The notes: generated from the letters alone by a model not told the origin. A stretch of DNA of 57,163 bases from Fibrobacteraceae bacterium (GCA_017625775.1 JAGAKE010000021.1:1-57163), one strand, 5' to 3'; positions 24,918 through 34,937 are shown, counted from the first letter of the stretch. Numbers and translations are program-made.

Positions 24918-25835
24918 GTGTCTTCTTTGATTAACGGAAAAACTGAAATTCTAGGCGTTTTTGGCTTTCCTGTTGGGCATAGCAAATCGCCAACTATGCA
25001 CAATGCCGTTTGCCAAAAGCTTGGCATCAATGCGGCATACTTGCCATTTTCACCAAACCCTGAAAATTTTCTATCAGCATTAGACGGTTTAAAAGCGCTT
25101 CATTTTCGAGGAGCCAATTTAACGATTCCATACAAAGAAAAAGTTCTGCCTTATGTTCAGGAACTTTCCCCTATTTCTAAATTTTCTGGAAGCGTGAACA
25201 CACTGTATTGGAAAAAATCCCAAAACGAAAACGTTCTTTGCGGAACCACAACAGATCCTTATGGAGCATTAAAAAACATGGAAGAAGCGGGAATTTCCGT
25301 AAACGGAAAATCTGTGGCACTTCTTGGTAATGGAGGAGCAGGCAAGGCGATTGCGTTTGCTCTTTTAGAAAACAACGCCAATCTTTCCATTATTTGCAGA
25401 AATTTATCTCGCGGAAACGAACTAGCTAAAAATCTTTCGCAGTATTTTCAAAATAAAAATATTGAAGTTTCTGAATTTTGCAATTTTGATTCTCAAAAAC
25501 CAGATATTATTTTAAACACCACTCCTGTTGGAATGTTCCCGAATATAAACGAAACGCCTCTACCAAGTGCTTCATTTAGAAAAGAACAATTTGTCTATGA
25601 CATTATTTATACACCTAAAGAAACTCGTCTTTTGAAAGAAGCAAAAAAAGCTGGGTGTAAAACTTTGAACGGTGAAGGAATGCTTGTACATCAAGGTGCA
25701 GCTAGTTTTAAATTATGGTTTCCAAAAGAAACCGAAACCATTTCAGAAACATTCTTAGTTTCTATAATGCGAGAAGCTTTACAAAAAGAAAACTCATCAG
25801 AAAAAAATTCAAACCCCACTTCGGCAAACATCTAG
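24918..25835 (+). CDS. aroE: Shikimate dehydrogenase (NADP+)
   Basis: 305 residues from a GTG at 24918 with GGAGG 4 nt upstream; the frame is open from 24891. Reduces 3-dehydroshikimate to shikimate. Motifs: GFPVGHSKSPTMHNAV (substrate binding), NLTIPYKEKVLP (catalytic Lys), SVNTLYW, TTDPYGALK (Asp), LGNGGAGKAIAFAL (nucleotide binding) and NTTPVGMFP. Ten nucleotides from aroKB, so one operon for the shikimate pathway. Confidence 0.93.
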   Translation: MSSLINGKTEILGVFGFPVGHSKSPTMHNAVCQKLGINAAYLPFSPNPENFLSALDGLKALHFRGANLTIPYKEKVLPYVQELSPISKFSGSVNTLYWKKSQNENVLCGTTTDPYGALKNMEEAGISVNGKSVALLGNGGAGKAIAFALLENNANLSIICRNLSRGNELAKNLSQYFQNKNIEVSEFCNFDSQKPDIILNTTPVGMFPNINETPLPSASFRKEQFVYDIIYTPKETRLLKEAKKAGCKTLNGEGMLVHQGAASFKLWFPKETETISETFLVSIMREALQKENSSEKNSNPTSANI

Positions 25836-25845
25836 TAGGTATAAA

Positions 25846-27492
25846 ATGACAAGCAATAATTCTAATAAAAAGCACATTTACTTTACTGGATTTATGGCCA
25901 GTGGTAAAAGCCGCGTCGGGCGAACTCTTGCAGAACGTTTAAATATTCAGTTTATAGACACCGACACCTTAATTGCGGAAAATACGGGTAAATCTATCTC
26001 TGAAATTTTTGCAGAAGATGGTGAAGCGGCGTTTAGAACTTTAGAAAAAGAGTTGATTCAGAAATTAGCGCTTGATCCTGAACCAAAAGTAATTTCTCTT
26101 GGCGGCGGCGCTCTTTCTCAGGAGTGTATTGTTGAAGCCATTCGAAATTCAGGGACTCTCATTCGACTTTGGGCTTCGCCAGAAGTACTTTCTGAACGAA
26201 TCGCTAGAAAAAATACTCGTCCGCTAATGGCAGGACTTTCCGATGAAGAACGCCTTTTGAAAATTAAAACCATGCTCAAAGAACGAGAGCATTGGTATGC
26301 AAAAGCAGATTTTAGCGTTGAAAGTTCAAATGAATATTCAGAACATGTCGTTGCTGAAAAAATTATTCAAATTTTAAAATTCTGGGAATCTTACGCGCTT
26401 TCTGTCGAGACTTCTTCTGGCGAACGCTACCCAATTTTTATTGGTAGAAATTTGCTAACTCATTTAGGCTGCCTTTTAGAAACTACCGGTTTCTTGAAAA
26501 CACACAAATTTCTTGTTTGCACTGATACAACAGTAGCAAAAGCGCAATCACGCACATTAGATAAAATCCGCCGCCAAGCTTTAGATTGTCCTGTATTTAA
26601 ATTTAGAGCGGGTGAAATCAATAAAACTCTTTCTAGTTTAAATCAGCTTTATTCTTATATGCTACACAGAGAATTTGGCAGAAAAAGTTGCTTGCTTCAA
26701 TTTTCTGGCGGTGTTGTTGGCGATATGGCTGGTTTTGGTGCTGCTACATATCAACGCGGAATTCCTTTTATTCAACTTCCTACTACTTTGCTAAGTATGG
26801 TTGATAGTTCCGTTGGCGGAAAAGTGGCTGTAAATCACCCTGCAGGAAAAAATATGATTGGTGCTTTTTACCAGCCCAAAGCAGTCGTATGCGATTTAGG
26901 CGCTCTTGCGACTCTAGCGGAAAATGAAATTCAGGCAGGAATTGCCGAAATTGTAAAATATGGTGTTATTTACGATGCTGATTTTTTCGCTTACATGGAA
27001 TCTCATGTTGAACAAATTAAAGAAAAGAAAGAGGATGTTCTAAAAAAACTCATTCACCGGAGTTGCTCTATCAAAGCAGAAGTTGTAGGTATTGATGAAA
27101 AAGAAAATGGACTTCGCGCCATTTTAAATTACGGTCATACTTTTGGGCATGCTATTGAAAAACTCACCGATTATCGTACTTATTCTCATGGAATTGCGGT
27201 AAGCCTTGGAATGCGTGTTGCTGCAAGAGCTGCTGTTCTTCTAGGCATTTTCTCTCAGGAAGAAGAAAAACGCCAGAATGATTTATTAAATGCTCTCGGA
27301 CTTCCTGAAAAAGCTTGTATTGAAATTGATACAGAAGCCGCCTGGCAAGCAATGGGTGTTGATAAAAAAGCAGAAAAGAATAACCGCGTTTATATTCTCC
27401 CCACTAAAATTGGACACGTTGAAAAAATTTCAAATATTCCAGAAGAAATTGTTAAGCAAGCTTGGAGCGTAATTCAAAAGGAGTTAGCATGA
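25846..27492 (+). CDS. aroKB: Bifunctional shikimate kinase / 3-dehydroquinate synthase (AroK-AroB fusion)
   Basis: 548 residues, two enzymes fused. Residues 1-180 are shikimate kinase: GFMASGKSRVG Walker A, FIDTDTLI, AAFRTLEKELI, VISLGGGAL and the lid RIARKNTRPLMAG. Residues about 185-548 are 3-dehydroquinate synthase: SGGVVGDMAGFGAATYQRG, QLPTTLLSMVDSSVGGK, NMIGAFYQP, and the zinc ligands in GIAEIVKYG and NYGHTFGHAIE. The protein catalyses two non-adjacent shikimate-pathway steps, and aroE upstream supplies the step before the kinase. Separate genes are the norm. Its stop overlaps the next ATG (ATGA). Confidence 0.95.
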   Translation: MTSNNSNKKHIYFTGFMASGKSRVGRTLAERLNIQFIDTDTLIAENTGKSISEIFAEDGEAAFRTLEKELIQKLALDPEPKVISLGGGALSQECIVEAIRNSGTLIRLWASPEVLSERIARKNTRPLMAGLSDEERLLKIKTMLKEREHWYAKADFSVESSNEYSEHVVAEKIIQILKFWESYALSVETSSGERYPIFIGRNLLTHLGCLLETTGFLKTHKFLVCTDTTVAKAQSRTLDKIRRQALDCPVFKFRAGEINKTLSSLNQLYSYMLHREFGRKSCLLQFSGGVVGDMAGFGAATYQRGIPFIQLPTTLLSMVDSSVGGKVAVNHPAGKNMIGAFYQPKAVVCDLGALATLAENEIQAGIAEIVKYGVIYDADFFAYMESHVEQIKEKKEDVLKKLIHRSCSIKAEVVGIDEKENGLRAILNYGHTFGHAIEKLTDYRTYSHGIAVSLGMRVAARAAVLLGIFSQEEEKRQNDLLNALGLPEKACIEIDTEAAWQAMGVDKKAEKNNRVYILPTKIGHVEKISNIPEEIVKQAWSVIQKELA

Positions 27493-28457
27493 AAGTTTTA
27501 GTCACTGGTGGCACAGGTTCTTTAGGCTATCACATTCTTTCTTCTCTATTTCGAGATGGCATTGAACTTCATAGTTTTAGTAATGAATTACCACAACCTT
27601 GGCAAAAAGTGGAAAATGTTCAGTATCATACGGGCAATCTTTTGAATTTTACCGAAACACTTGAAAAAATTAAACAAATTCAACCAGACCATGTCTATCA
27701 CTTAGCGAGCCAATCTTCTGTTGGGATTTCCTACAAAAAACCTTTTGAAACATTAAGCACAAACCTCCTTGGAACACAAAATTTACTTGAAGCCATTCGG
27801 CAGGTAACTCCTAAAACAAAAACGTTACTTTTAAGCTCAAGTGAAGTTTATGGAAGAACCACTGATTTATTAACAAGACTTCATAAAGAATCTGACCTTC
27901 CCAATCCACTAACTCCATACGCTACCTCAAAAGCCTGCATGGAACTTCTTGGGAATCAGTTTAGAAATGCTTATGGTTTGCACATTGTAATTGTTCGCCC
28001 ATTCCATTTCACAGGGCCGCATCACAGTCGTCGATTTGCCATTCCTTCTATCACAAACCAACTCGTTCGAATTAAAAAATATGGTGCAGAACCAGTAGTT
28101 ATTTCAGGCTCTTTAGACATTAGCCGCGACATCGTAGATGTTCGAGATGTCGCGCGCGGAACTATTCAAGTCATGAATTCTGCGGAATCTGGCGAAATTT
28201 TCAATATTTGCAGCGGAAAATCATACACCTTCCGAGAATTAGTCGATTTACTCGTTGAAATTGCAGATATTGATGTTGATTTCTTCTTTGACCCAAACCT
28301 TGAGCGAACTAATGAAATTCCGCTTCTCATTGGGAATCCAGAAAAAATTATGAATATTGGCTGGAAACCGATGATCAGCATTGAAGATAGCTTATTAGAT
28401 TTATTCAATGAAATGGTTGTTCGCAATCGAATGGAAAAATCTTTAAAAGGAAATTAA
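27489..28457 (+). CDS. NAD(P)-dependent sugar-nucleotide epimerase/dehydratase (GDP-mannose dehydratase/reductase-like)
   Basis: 322 residues from the ATG at 27489 (GGAG 5 nt upstream). Extended short-chain dehydrogenase fold: VLVTGGTGSLGYHIL (Rossmann Gly motif), HLASQSSV, LLSSSEVYG (Ser) and PYATSKACMELL (Tyr, Lys). The RDIVDVRDVARGTI and CSGKSYTFRELVDLL segments resemble GDP-mannose 4,6-dehydratase and GDP-4-keto-6-deoxy-D-mannose reductase (Rmd). Likely makes a deoxysugar nucleotide for surface glycans. Substrate not determined. Translationally coupled to aroKB. Confidence 0.82.
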   Translation: MKVLVTGGTGSLGYHILSSLFRDGIELHSFSNELPQPWQKVENVQYHTGNLLNFTETLEKIKQIQPDHVYHLASQSSVGISYKKPFETLSTNLLGTQNLLEAIRQVTPKTKTLLLSSSEVYGRTTDLLTRLHKESDLPNPLTPYATSKACMELLGNQFRNAYGLHIVIVRPFHFTGPHHSRRFAIPSITNQLVRIKKYGAEPVVISGSLDISRDIVDVRDVARGTIQVMNSAESGEIFNICSGKSYTFRELVDLLVEIADIDVDFFFDPNLERTNEIPLLIGNPEKIMNIGWKPMISIEDSLLDLFNEMVVRNRMEKSLKGN

Positions 28458-28477
28458 GCAAAAACTGCGAAAAAAAA

Positions 28478-29014
28478 TTAAAGATTTTCAAAAGCACTAT
28501 GCCAAAAACAGATTTTCCCTGAATTCGCTAAAGTCTTTTGAACATCAATTAGTCGCTGGTTAGAAGAGCCTCTAAATTGAAGTTCAAGCGATTTTTTAGA
28601 TAAAATAAACGGCCCATCTACTAATAAATCGGTCAAAGACAAAAGTTCCAAAATATTAGGCTCTTGTTTTGCTTTTTCTAGCAAATTTTCAAAAAGATAA
28701 CCTGTAAAAATGGTCAAATGCAAAGAACGCTTTTTGACTTCTCGAGCAAGTTCCAACAATGGTTGAACTTGCCCAAAAGGCTCTCCTCCACTAAACGTAA
28801 CACCGCTCAATAATGGATTTTCGTCGATAGAATCTAAAATCGTAGTGATTGGCATTATGGTGCCGCCATCAAAATCATGAGTCTCTGGATTATGACAACC
28901 TAAGCAATGATGCGGACAACCTTGAACAAAAACTGTCAAACGAATTCCTGGTCCATCTACGATGGACTCAGGCTCGATTCCGGCAATTCGAAGAGTGATC
29001 TCTTCTAACTCCAT
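28478..29014 (-). CDS. nrdG: Anaerobic ribonucleoside-triphosphate reductase activating protein
   Basis: 178 residues. A radical SAM activase that installs the glycyl radical on NrdD. GPGIRLTVFVQGCPHHCLGCHN contains the CxxxCxxC cluster motif (CPHHCLGC), then FSGGEPFGQ for SAM binding. The start codon overlaps the nrdD stop as TAATG, so the two are coupled. Convergent with the epimerase gene, 20 nt apart. Confidence 0.95.
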   Translation of the reverse strand: MELEEITLRIAGIEPESIVDGPGIRLTVFVQGCPHHCLGCHNPETHDFDGGTIMPITTILDSIDENPLLSGVTFSGGEPFGQVQPLLELAREVKKRSLHLTIFTGYLFENLLEKAKQEPNILELLSLTDLLVDGPFILSKKSLELQFRGSSNQRLIDVQKTLANSGKICFWHSAFENL

Positions 29015-31347
29015 TAATTAATACCCTTAAAATTTACAATGGAAGGGTACAACTTGCGAAGTTCATTCAAGCGTTCTGGAGCGATTGCTTCACCATCGTG
29101 ACGACCGCAACGAGGGCAAACATCATCAATCACGCCAACAAAACCGCAAACCGGATCTCTATCCACTGGGTGGTTGATAGAACCATAACCAATTCCGGCA
29201 TCATTCATAGCAAGCACTATTTTTTCAAAGGCTTCTAGATTTTTTCCTGGATCGCCATCTAACTCAACATAACTGATATGCCCGGCGTTTGTAAGTTCGT
29301 GATAGGGAGCTTCCAATTTGATTTTCTTGAAGGCAGAAATCTTGTAATACACAGGCACATGGAAAGAGTTGGTGTAATATTCTCTGTCGGTAACGCCAGG
29401 AATTGAACCGTAAATTTTCTTGTCCATACGCACAAATCGACCAGACAAACCTTCTGCAGGAGTGGCGAGCAAAGAGAAATTCAAATGCAAACGTTTTGAT
29501 TCTTTATCGCAGAATTCGCGCATAAAGCGGATAATTTCAAGACCAAGCTTTTGAGATTCTTCAGATTCACCATGATGCTTTCCAGTAAGAACCACCAAAG
29601 TTTCTGCAAGCCCGATAAAACCAATAGAAAGCGTTCCATGCTTAATCACTTCTCGAACTTCGCTATCCCAAGAAAGTTTTTCAGAATCAATCCAAACGCC
29701 TTGCCCCATTAAGAATGGGAAGTTTTTCACTTGCTTTCTACACTGCACTTCAAAGCGCTCTAACAACTGGTCTCGCACTAGTTCCAAAATACGATTTAAT
29801 TCTTTAAAGAATAATTCTTTGCCTTTTACTTTCATCGCAATACGAGGCAAGTTCACTGATGTGAAACTCAAGTTTCCACGACCAAAAGTAATTTCTCTCG
29901 AAGGATCAACCTCGTTGCCAATTACACGAGTACGGCAACCCATGTATGCAATTTCAGTTTCTGGATGACCTTCTTTGTAATACTTCAAATTAAACGGAGC
30001 ATCTTGGAAACTGAAGTTCGGGAATAGGCGTTTTGCACTTACACGACAAGCAAGCTTAAACAAATCATAGTTAGGATCGCCTTCTCGCAAGTTGACTCCA
30101 TCTTTCAAACGGAAAATTTGAATTGGGAAAATTGCCGTTTCTCCATCACCTAAACCTTCCTCTGTAGTTAAAAGAAGATTCTTCATCACCATGCGAGCTT
30201 CAGGTTCTGTACACATCCCATAGTTAATGCTTGAAAATGGAGTTTGAGCGCCTGCTCTACTATGCATACTGTTTAAATTATGCACGAAAGCTTCCATTGC
30301 TTGGAATGTTGTTTTATCTGTTTCAGCATACGCTTCTTTTTCTGCAAATTTCTGAGCGGCCGCCACAATTTCTGGGCTAAAATGCTTAAGCAATTCACGA
30401 GATTCCGCTTCAATGAATTCGTTATTTGGCTTTAATGTCGGACGAAGCCCTAATTCATTCATTTCAGAATGAAGACGTTTAATCGTCGGCAATAACTCAT
30501 CTTGAGATTTACCAGTCAAAAGAGACAATGATTTCAATAGATTTGACTGATAGAATTTGCAATAAGTTATGCGAACACCATCGGACATTGCATAATCAAA
30601 ATTTGGAATTGATTGACCGCCATGCTGATCGTTCTGGTTACTTTGAATAGCTATAGCCGCTAAAGCTGCATAACTACGAATATCTCGTGGAGCACGCAAG
30701 TGACCATGACCTGTATTAAAACCATTTTTGAAAAGTTTTTGCAAATCAATTTGGCAACATGTCATCGTTAAGGAATAGAAATCCAAATCATGAATGTGAA
30801 TATCACCATTCTGATGAGCTCTGCTATGTTCCGGTTTCAACATAATAGAGGTGTAAAAATGCTTTGCACTTTCAGAACCATACTTTAACATGGTTCCCAT
30901 AGCAGTATCACCATCGATATTTGCGTTTTCACGTTTAAGATCTGATTTGGCTGCATCGCTAAAAGCAATGTCTCGCAAAGTTCTCATCAAGCGAGTGTTG
31001 AGTTCGCGAACTCTAGAACGTTCTGCACGATAAAGAATAAAAGCCTTTGCTGTTTCTTGCAGACCCATTTCACCTAACACATGTTCTGCAGCGTCTTGAA
31101 TCTGTTCAATTTCCGGGCTTTCTAACCCAAGACTTTCTAAGCGCCCCACCACGCCGTTAGCCACTTCCATAGCACGACGTTGTAATACATTATAGCCTGA
31201 ATCCAACAAGTTCAACTGAGATTCTTCAGCCTTAATTTCTTCTGCTAATTCTCCAGAAGCACGAAGAGCCTTTTCGATTGCACTCGTTATCTTATCAATG
31301 TTGAAGGGCATTGTACGCCCATCACGTTTACGAACTTGCCAAATCAT
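29014..31347 (-). CDS. nrdD: Anaerobic (class III) ribonucleoside-triphosphate reductase
   Basis: 777 residues from the ATG at 31347 (AAAGG upstream). An N-terminal ATP-cone (VRKRDGRTMPFNIDKI) precedes the NrdD barrel, which has HIHDLDFYSLTMTCCQ, NQNDQHGGQSIPNFDYAM, FSFQDAPFN and GLAETLVVLTG. The end has INHPVDRDPVCGFVG followed by DDVCPRCGRHDGE. In other class III enzymes this zinc-like Cys segment is followed by the glycyl-radical motif (R-V/I-x-G-Y-L); here only about 27 residues follow (ERLNELRKLYPS..) and none contains that motif. Either VCGFVG carries the radical Gly or the gene is atypical. Makes dNTPs without oxygen. Confidence 0.93.
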   Translation of the reverse strand: MIWQVRKRDGRTMPFNIDKITSAIEKALRASGELAEEIKAEESQLNLLDSGYNVLQRRAMEVANGVVGRLESLGLESPEIEQIQDAAEHVLGEMGLQETAKAFILYRAERSRVRELNTRLMRTLRDIAFSDAAKSDLKRENANIDGDTAMGTMLKYGSESAKHFYTSIMLKPEHSRAHQNGDIHIHDLDFYSLTMTCCQIDLQKLFKNGFNTGHGHLRAPRDIRSYAALAAIAIQSNQNDQHGGQSIPNFDYAMSDGVRITYCKFYQSNLLKSLSLLTGKSQDELLPTIKRLHSEMNELGLRPTLKPNNEFIEAESRELLKHFSPEIVAAAQKFAEKEAYAETDKTTFQAMEAFVHNLNSMHSRAGAQTPFSSINYGMCTEPEARMVMKNLLLTTEEGLGDGETAIFPIQIFRLKDGVNLREGDPNYDLFKLACRVSAKRLFPNFSFQDAPFNLKYYKEGHPETEIAYMGCRTRVIGNEVDPSREITFGRGNLSFTSVNLPRIAMKVKGKELFFKELNRILELVRDQLLERFEVQCRKQVKNFPFLMGQGVWIDSEKLSWDSEVREVIKHGTLSIGFIGLAETLVVLTGKHHGESEESQKLGLEIIRFMREFCDKESKRLHLNFSLLATPAEGLSGRFVRMDKKIYGSIPGVTDREYYTNSFHVPVYYKISAFKKIKLEAPYHELTNAGHISYVELDGDPGKNLEAFEKIVLAMNDAGIGYGSINHPVDRDPVCGFVGVIDDVCPRCGRHDGEAIAPERLNELRKLYPSIVNFKGIN

Positions 31348-31580
31348 ATACACACACCTTTTTTTAGATATTCCTCTCTTAGAGACTAAATAAGAAATAT
31401 CAAAATGAATAGTTTACCGAAAAAACACCTCGCTAGACGCATCCTTCGAAAAAACAATATCTTGTGATTTATTTTATTTCAAACCCAAGATATTGATAAA
31501 AATAATAAAAGCCACCTATGAAGATATTGTGTTTAAAAAAAAACATCTCAACTACGGGTAGTGGTTCAATGTTTTTTGAT

Positions 31581-31604
31581 AAAAAACCAACTAGCACTAG
31601 TGGT
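31581..31604 (-). terminator. Terminator after the symporter gene
   Basis: On the minus strand ACCACTAG-TG-CTAGTTGGT forms an 8-bp stem with one bulged T, followed by TTTTTT, 22 nt beyond the stop codon at 31626. Confidence 0.7.
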
Positions 31605-31625
31605 CTATCTTTTTTAAGATTCTGT

Positions 31626-33095
31626 TTAAACGTTCTTTTGTAAAACTTTTGCAAAAAAGTTCAAAATAAGAGCCACGAAAATAGTTGCCGACATACTGAT
31701 CAACGGCATCCACGGCCAGCTGAGAACGCCCTCAAATAGAGGCGCTATTCCTAAAGGCTTTACCCCCTGGAAGAAACTCAAAGAAGACATGCCGCATAAC
31801 ACACCGACAATCACAGTCCAAGGCTTTAGCTTTCCAGCAAAGAAAGCGAGAATAAACATTCCAAGCAAAGGACCTGTAAATAAGCCAGTGAAAAACAAAG
31901 CGTTTTTTAAAAGAGAGCCTTGTTGAGCAGCAGCAAAGAAAGCGCCGCCGATTCCTAAAAGTCCCCACAATACAGTCCAAATCTTAGCTCTGCGTAAGCT
32001 TTTTACAGAAGAAGTATCGGCAAGGAGTAAATCATTTTCTGTTGTATTGCTTAATGAATTAATGGCACTAGAAAGACTACTCATAGCCGCCGCACAAATA
32101 GCAGCCACAATAAGACCAGTTACTCCTGAAGGCAAAGCATTCACAATAAAATGCGGGAATACATCATTTTGCCCTATTCCACTAGGCAAGGATTCGACTT
32201 TCTTTATTTGATAATACACAAAAAGCGCCGCTCCAACCCAATAAAAAAGTACAGAAATTAACGCACCAAGAAGCATACTTAAAATACTAGACGCATTTGC
32301 TGCCGCAGGACTTTTACAACTTAAATAACGCTGGACAAATTGTTGATCACAACCACGAATTGCAATTTCTAATACGGCATAAGCAAAGCCCGCAGAAATC
32401 AAAGTTCTGTCTAATGCAGGCGATAACGAAGGATCAAACCACTTTGTTTTCCCTGCTTCTGAAGCAAGTGTATAAAGTGAAGAAAAACCACCACAAGAAT
32501 TAGCGACTAAAAAAAGAACAAGAACGCCGCCAAAGAAAAAAACAAAAAATTGCAGAACATCAGTCCATATAACAGCCTTTATTCCACCAAACCAAGTATA
32601 GATTATCGCTAGAATTGCCGTGATTAATATAGCGATGTAAAGATTACAGTCTAAAATACGAGAAATTACTAGCGCCGGAGCGTAGAGCAAAATTCCAGTT
32701 CGCAACAGCAAATGCAAACAATAAAAAATGGCGGCTAGTCGCCGAACTGTTGGAGAAAATTGACGTTCAAATAATTCGTATGCACTTTGGATTCCTGAAC
32801 GACGAAAGCGAGGAATAAATACAAGCCCGACCACAACAATACTTAACGCGCCACCAATTTGAAACATCAAAAAACGCATGTCTGCGCCATAAACATCTGC
32901 TGGAGCGCCAAGAAAAGTAGTGGCACTCACCGAGGTCGCAATCAAACTTATTCCAACTGCCACCCATGGAATTTTTCCACCGCCAAACATGTAATCTTTA
33001 AAATTTTTATTGCCTCGACTAGAAACAAAAAGTCCAACAAAAAGAGAGAATGCAAAAAAGGCAACTAGAACAACCCAATCTAGCAGAGTAAACAC
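31626..33095 (-). CDS. Sodium:solute symporter family transporter
   Basis: 489 residues, about 13 transmembrane helices (SSS/SLC5 family). It has the family start (LDWVVLVAFFAFSLFVGLFVSSRG...DYMFGGG), the SVSATTFLGAPADVYG segment and the conserved AAICAAAMSSLSSAINSLSN region. Substrate (sugar, amino acid or nucleoside) cannot be told. It lies 13 nt after the diguanylate cyclase gene, the last gene of the lptF-lptG operon, and is followed by a terminator. Confidence 0.9.
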   Translation of the reverse strand: MFTLLDWVVLVAFFAFSLFVGLFVSSRGNKNFKDYMFGGGKIPWVAVGISLIATSVSATTFLGAPADVYGADMRFLMFQIGGALSIVVVGLVFIPRFRRSGIQSAYELFERQFSPTVRRLAAIFYCLHLLLRTGILLYAPALVISRILDCNLYIAILITAILAIIYTWFGGIKAVIWTDVLQFFVFFFGGVLVLFLVANSCGGFSSLYTLASEAGKTKWFDPSLSPALDRTLISAGFAYAVLEIAIRGCDQQFVQRYLSCKSPAAANASSILSMLLGALISVLFYWVGAALFVYYQIKKVESLPSGIGQNDVFPHFIVNALPSGVTGLIVAAICAAAMSSLSSAINSLSNTTENDLLLADTSSVKSLRRAKIWTVLWGLLGIGGAFFAAAQQGSLLKNALFFTGLFTGPLLGMFILAFFAGKLKPWTVIVGVLCGMSSLSFFQGVKPLGIAPLFEGVLSWPWMPLISMSATIFVALILNFFAKVLQKNV

Positions 33096-33108
33096 AGAGA
33101 TAATCCTT

Positions 33109-34929
33109 TTATTCAGAGTCTTGAACTAATACATCAGGTTCAGATTCCAAGTATTCTTTTACTTGGTTTCTGCCACCTTCCTTTGCCTTGTAAAGTGCTG
33201 TATCTGCAAATTTCAAACATTCGGCCATAGAATATTTTCCATTAGGATGTTTCAAATAAGCTCCGATACTTACCGTTACATTTAAAGGAAGTTTCTGCTT
33301 AATGTTGTAACTTGTAGCTTCAATAGTTTTACGAATGCGTTCCGCCGTTTCTTTCAAGCCACTTTCAGAAGTATCAATCAATGCCACCACAAATTCTTCA
33401 CCACCATAACGCGCAACTAAATCTATTTCAGAGCGCACTTCACTCATAATGGTTTTAGCAATTCCCTTGAGAATTTCATCGCCGGCCGGGTGACCATAAG
33501 TATCGTTAATGCTTTTGAATTTGTCAATATCCATCATCAAAAGACCAATATTAACTTTTTGACGTTCCGCCCGAAGATTTTCAGCATAAAGTTTTTCATG
33601 CATCGTTCTGTGATTGATTAAACCTGTTAATCCATCTCGCATGGCTAAATCTTTACCCTTTTCAAACTGAAGCACTCGTTCTAATGCAAAACCTGCCGTG
33701 CTTGTAATGGTTTGAAGAATAGATTTATCGTGTTCTGAATAAGACTCAGGAATTGATCGTTCAAGAACTATTGCAAAATTTGGAGTCATTCCAGAAGGTA
33801 AAGCATATAAATATCTAAACGATTCATTCGGACGTTCTGAAGGTTCAAATCGAGCAACATATTCTTTTGGAGTAAACTTTCGTTCAATAGCATAATTTTT
33901 TTCAAGTGCTAATATAAGAAGCCCGGTTTGATTAATTGAAAATTCTCGGCCTTGGAAATAGTCGCAATCTTCACCTTCACACAAAACAACTTTTATTTTA
34001 TCGTCATCTTGCAAATCTTTTGAAATGAGCATCATGCGGTCAAATACAATGTTGCTTTTGATGAATTCTCCAATGTGGCGATAAACATCTTTAACAGACA
34101 TTGATTGGAAGAAATTCTTTTGATAGCGATAAAGAACTGCGTATTGTTCTTGCTGAATGTAATTGTTTGCTGCTGCGTAAAGTTTACTACATAGGGTTTG
34201 AATAACACTAGCGGCTCTAGCAAGCGTTTTGGGTGAAACATTTTGGAATGCATTCATTTGCAAAGAGTCTAGCATCAAAAAACCATTACGATTTTTTCGA
34301 TGATTATAAACAGGAACTGCAATCACTGACCTTACAGGTAAATCTTGATTATAAATTTGAAGAGTTTTTGCTCCATTTAAATCACCTTCAAGAATTTGTG
34401 ATTCTTCTGGTCTTAGCAATCTTGAAAATAAACTTCCTGATGACGAGCCAATTTGAGCTTGACGATTAATTTTACTAGCCCCTTCTCCCACAGCCTTTAC
34501 AGGAAAAAAGGTTTCGTCTTTGCTGCGCAACATAAAAAAGACCGCCGAATGAACATTTGGGATAATACCAGCCAAAAGGCTTAATTCATCGCCTAATGCT
34601 CGAGAAAGATCATTATCAACTGTTTTCCAATACTGCGTTTTTCTGTAATCGACCAAAGGTTCTTCTGGAACATATTCATTTTCAATTGCTTCAATGACAG
34701 CGGTTCTAGTTGTAACCCGAGCTGTTTTTAGCGATGTAGTATCTGCATTTCGTTGAATAATAGAAGGAATCGGCGAATCAGAAGATTCCCGACTGGAATT
34801 ATACAAGTAAGCAAAAACGAAAGCTAAAAGCCCCACCAAAGCCAAAAGCATCCAACCACCACCATTAAAGGAGAGGCCGATAAAAATTCCACCCAGGGAG
34901 CAAAGAATATAAGTCAGTTTCAAGTTCAT
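33109..34929 (-). CDS. GAF-GAF-GGDEF diguanylate cyclase, membrane anchored
   Basis: 606 residues from the ATG at 34929 (AGGTGG upstream); the frame from 35016 lies in lptG. Two N-terminal transmembrane helices (about 1-45), two GAF-like sensory domains (about 85-250 and 265-420), and a C-terminal GGDEF domain with the active-site RYGGEEF near 507-511 plus the MDIDKFKSINDTYGHPAGD metal/nucleotide motif. It should make cyclic di-GMP. The inhibitory RxxD site five residues before GGEEF reads SEID, so product inhibition may be absent. Eight nucleotides after lptG. Confidence 0.92.
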   Translation of the reverse strand: MNLKLTYILCSLGGIFIGLSFNGGGWMLLALVGLLAFVFAYLYNSSRESSDSPIPSIIQRNADTTSLKTARVTTRTAVIEAIENEYVPEEPLVDYRKTQYWKTVDNDLSRALGDELSLLAGIIPNVHSAVFFMLRSKDETFFPVKAVGEGASKINRQAQIGSSSGSLFSRLLRPEESQILEGDLNGAKTLQIYNQDLPVRSVIAVPVYNHRKNRNGFLMLDSLQMNAFQNVSPKTLARAASVIQTLCSKLYAAANNYIQQEQYAVLYRYQKNFFQSMSVKDVYRHIGEFIKSNIVFDRMMLISKDLQDDDKIKVVLCEGEDCDYFQGREFSINQTGLLILALEKNYAIERKFTPKEYVARFEPSERPNESFRYLYALPSGMTPNFAIVLERSIPESYSEHDKSILQTITSTAGFALERVLQFEKGKDLAMRDGLTGLINHRTMHEKLYAENLRAERQKVNIGLLMMDIDKFKSINDTYGHPAGDEILKGIAKTIMSEVRSEIDLVARYGGEEFVVALIDTSESGLKETAERIRKTIEATSYNIKQKLPLNVTVSIGAYLKHPNGKYSMAECLKFADTALYKAKEGGRNQVKEYLESEPDVLVQDSE

Positions 34930-34937
34930 CCTGCCAC

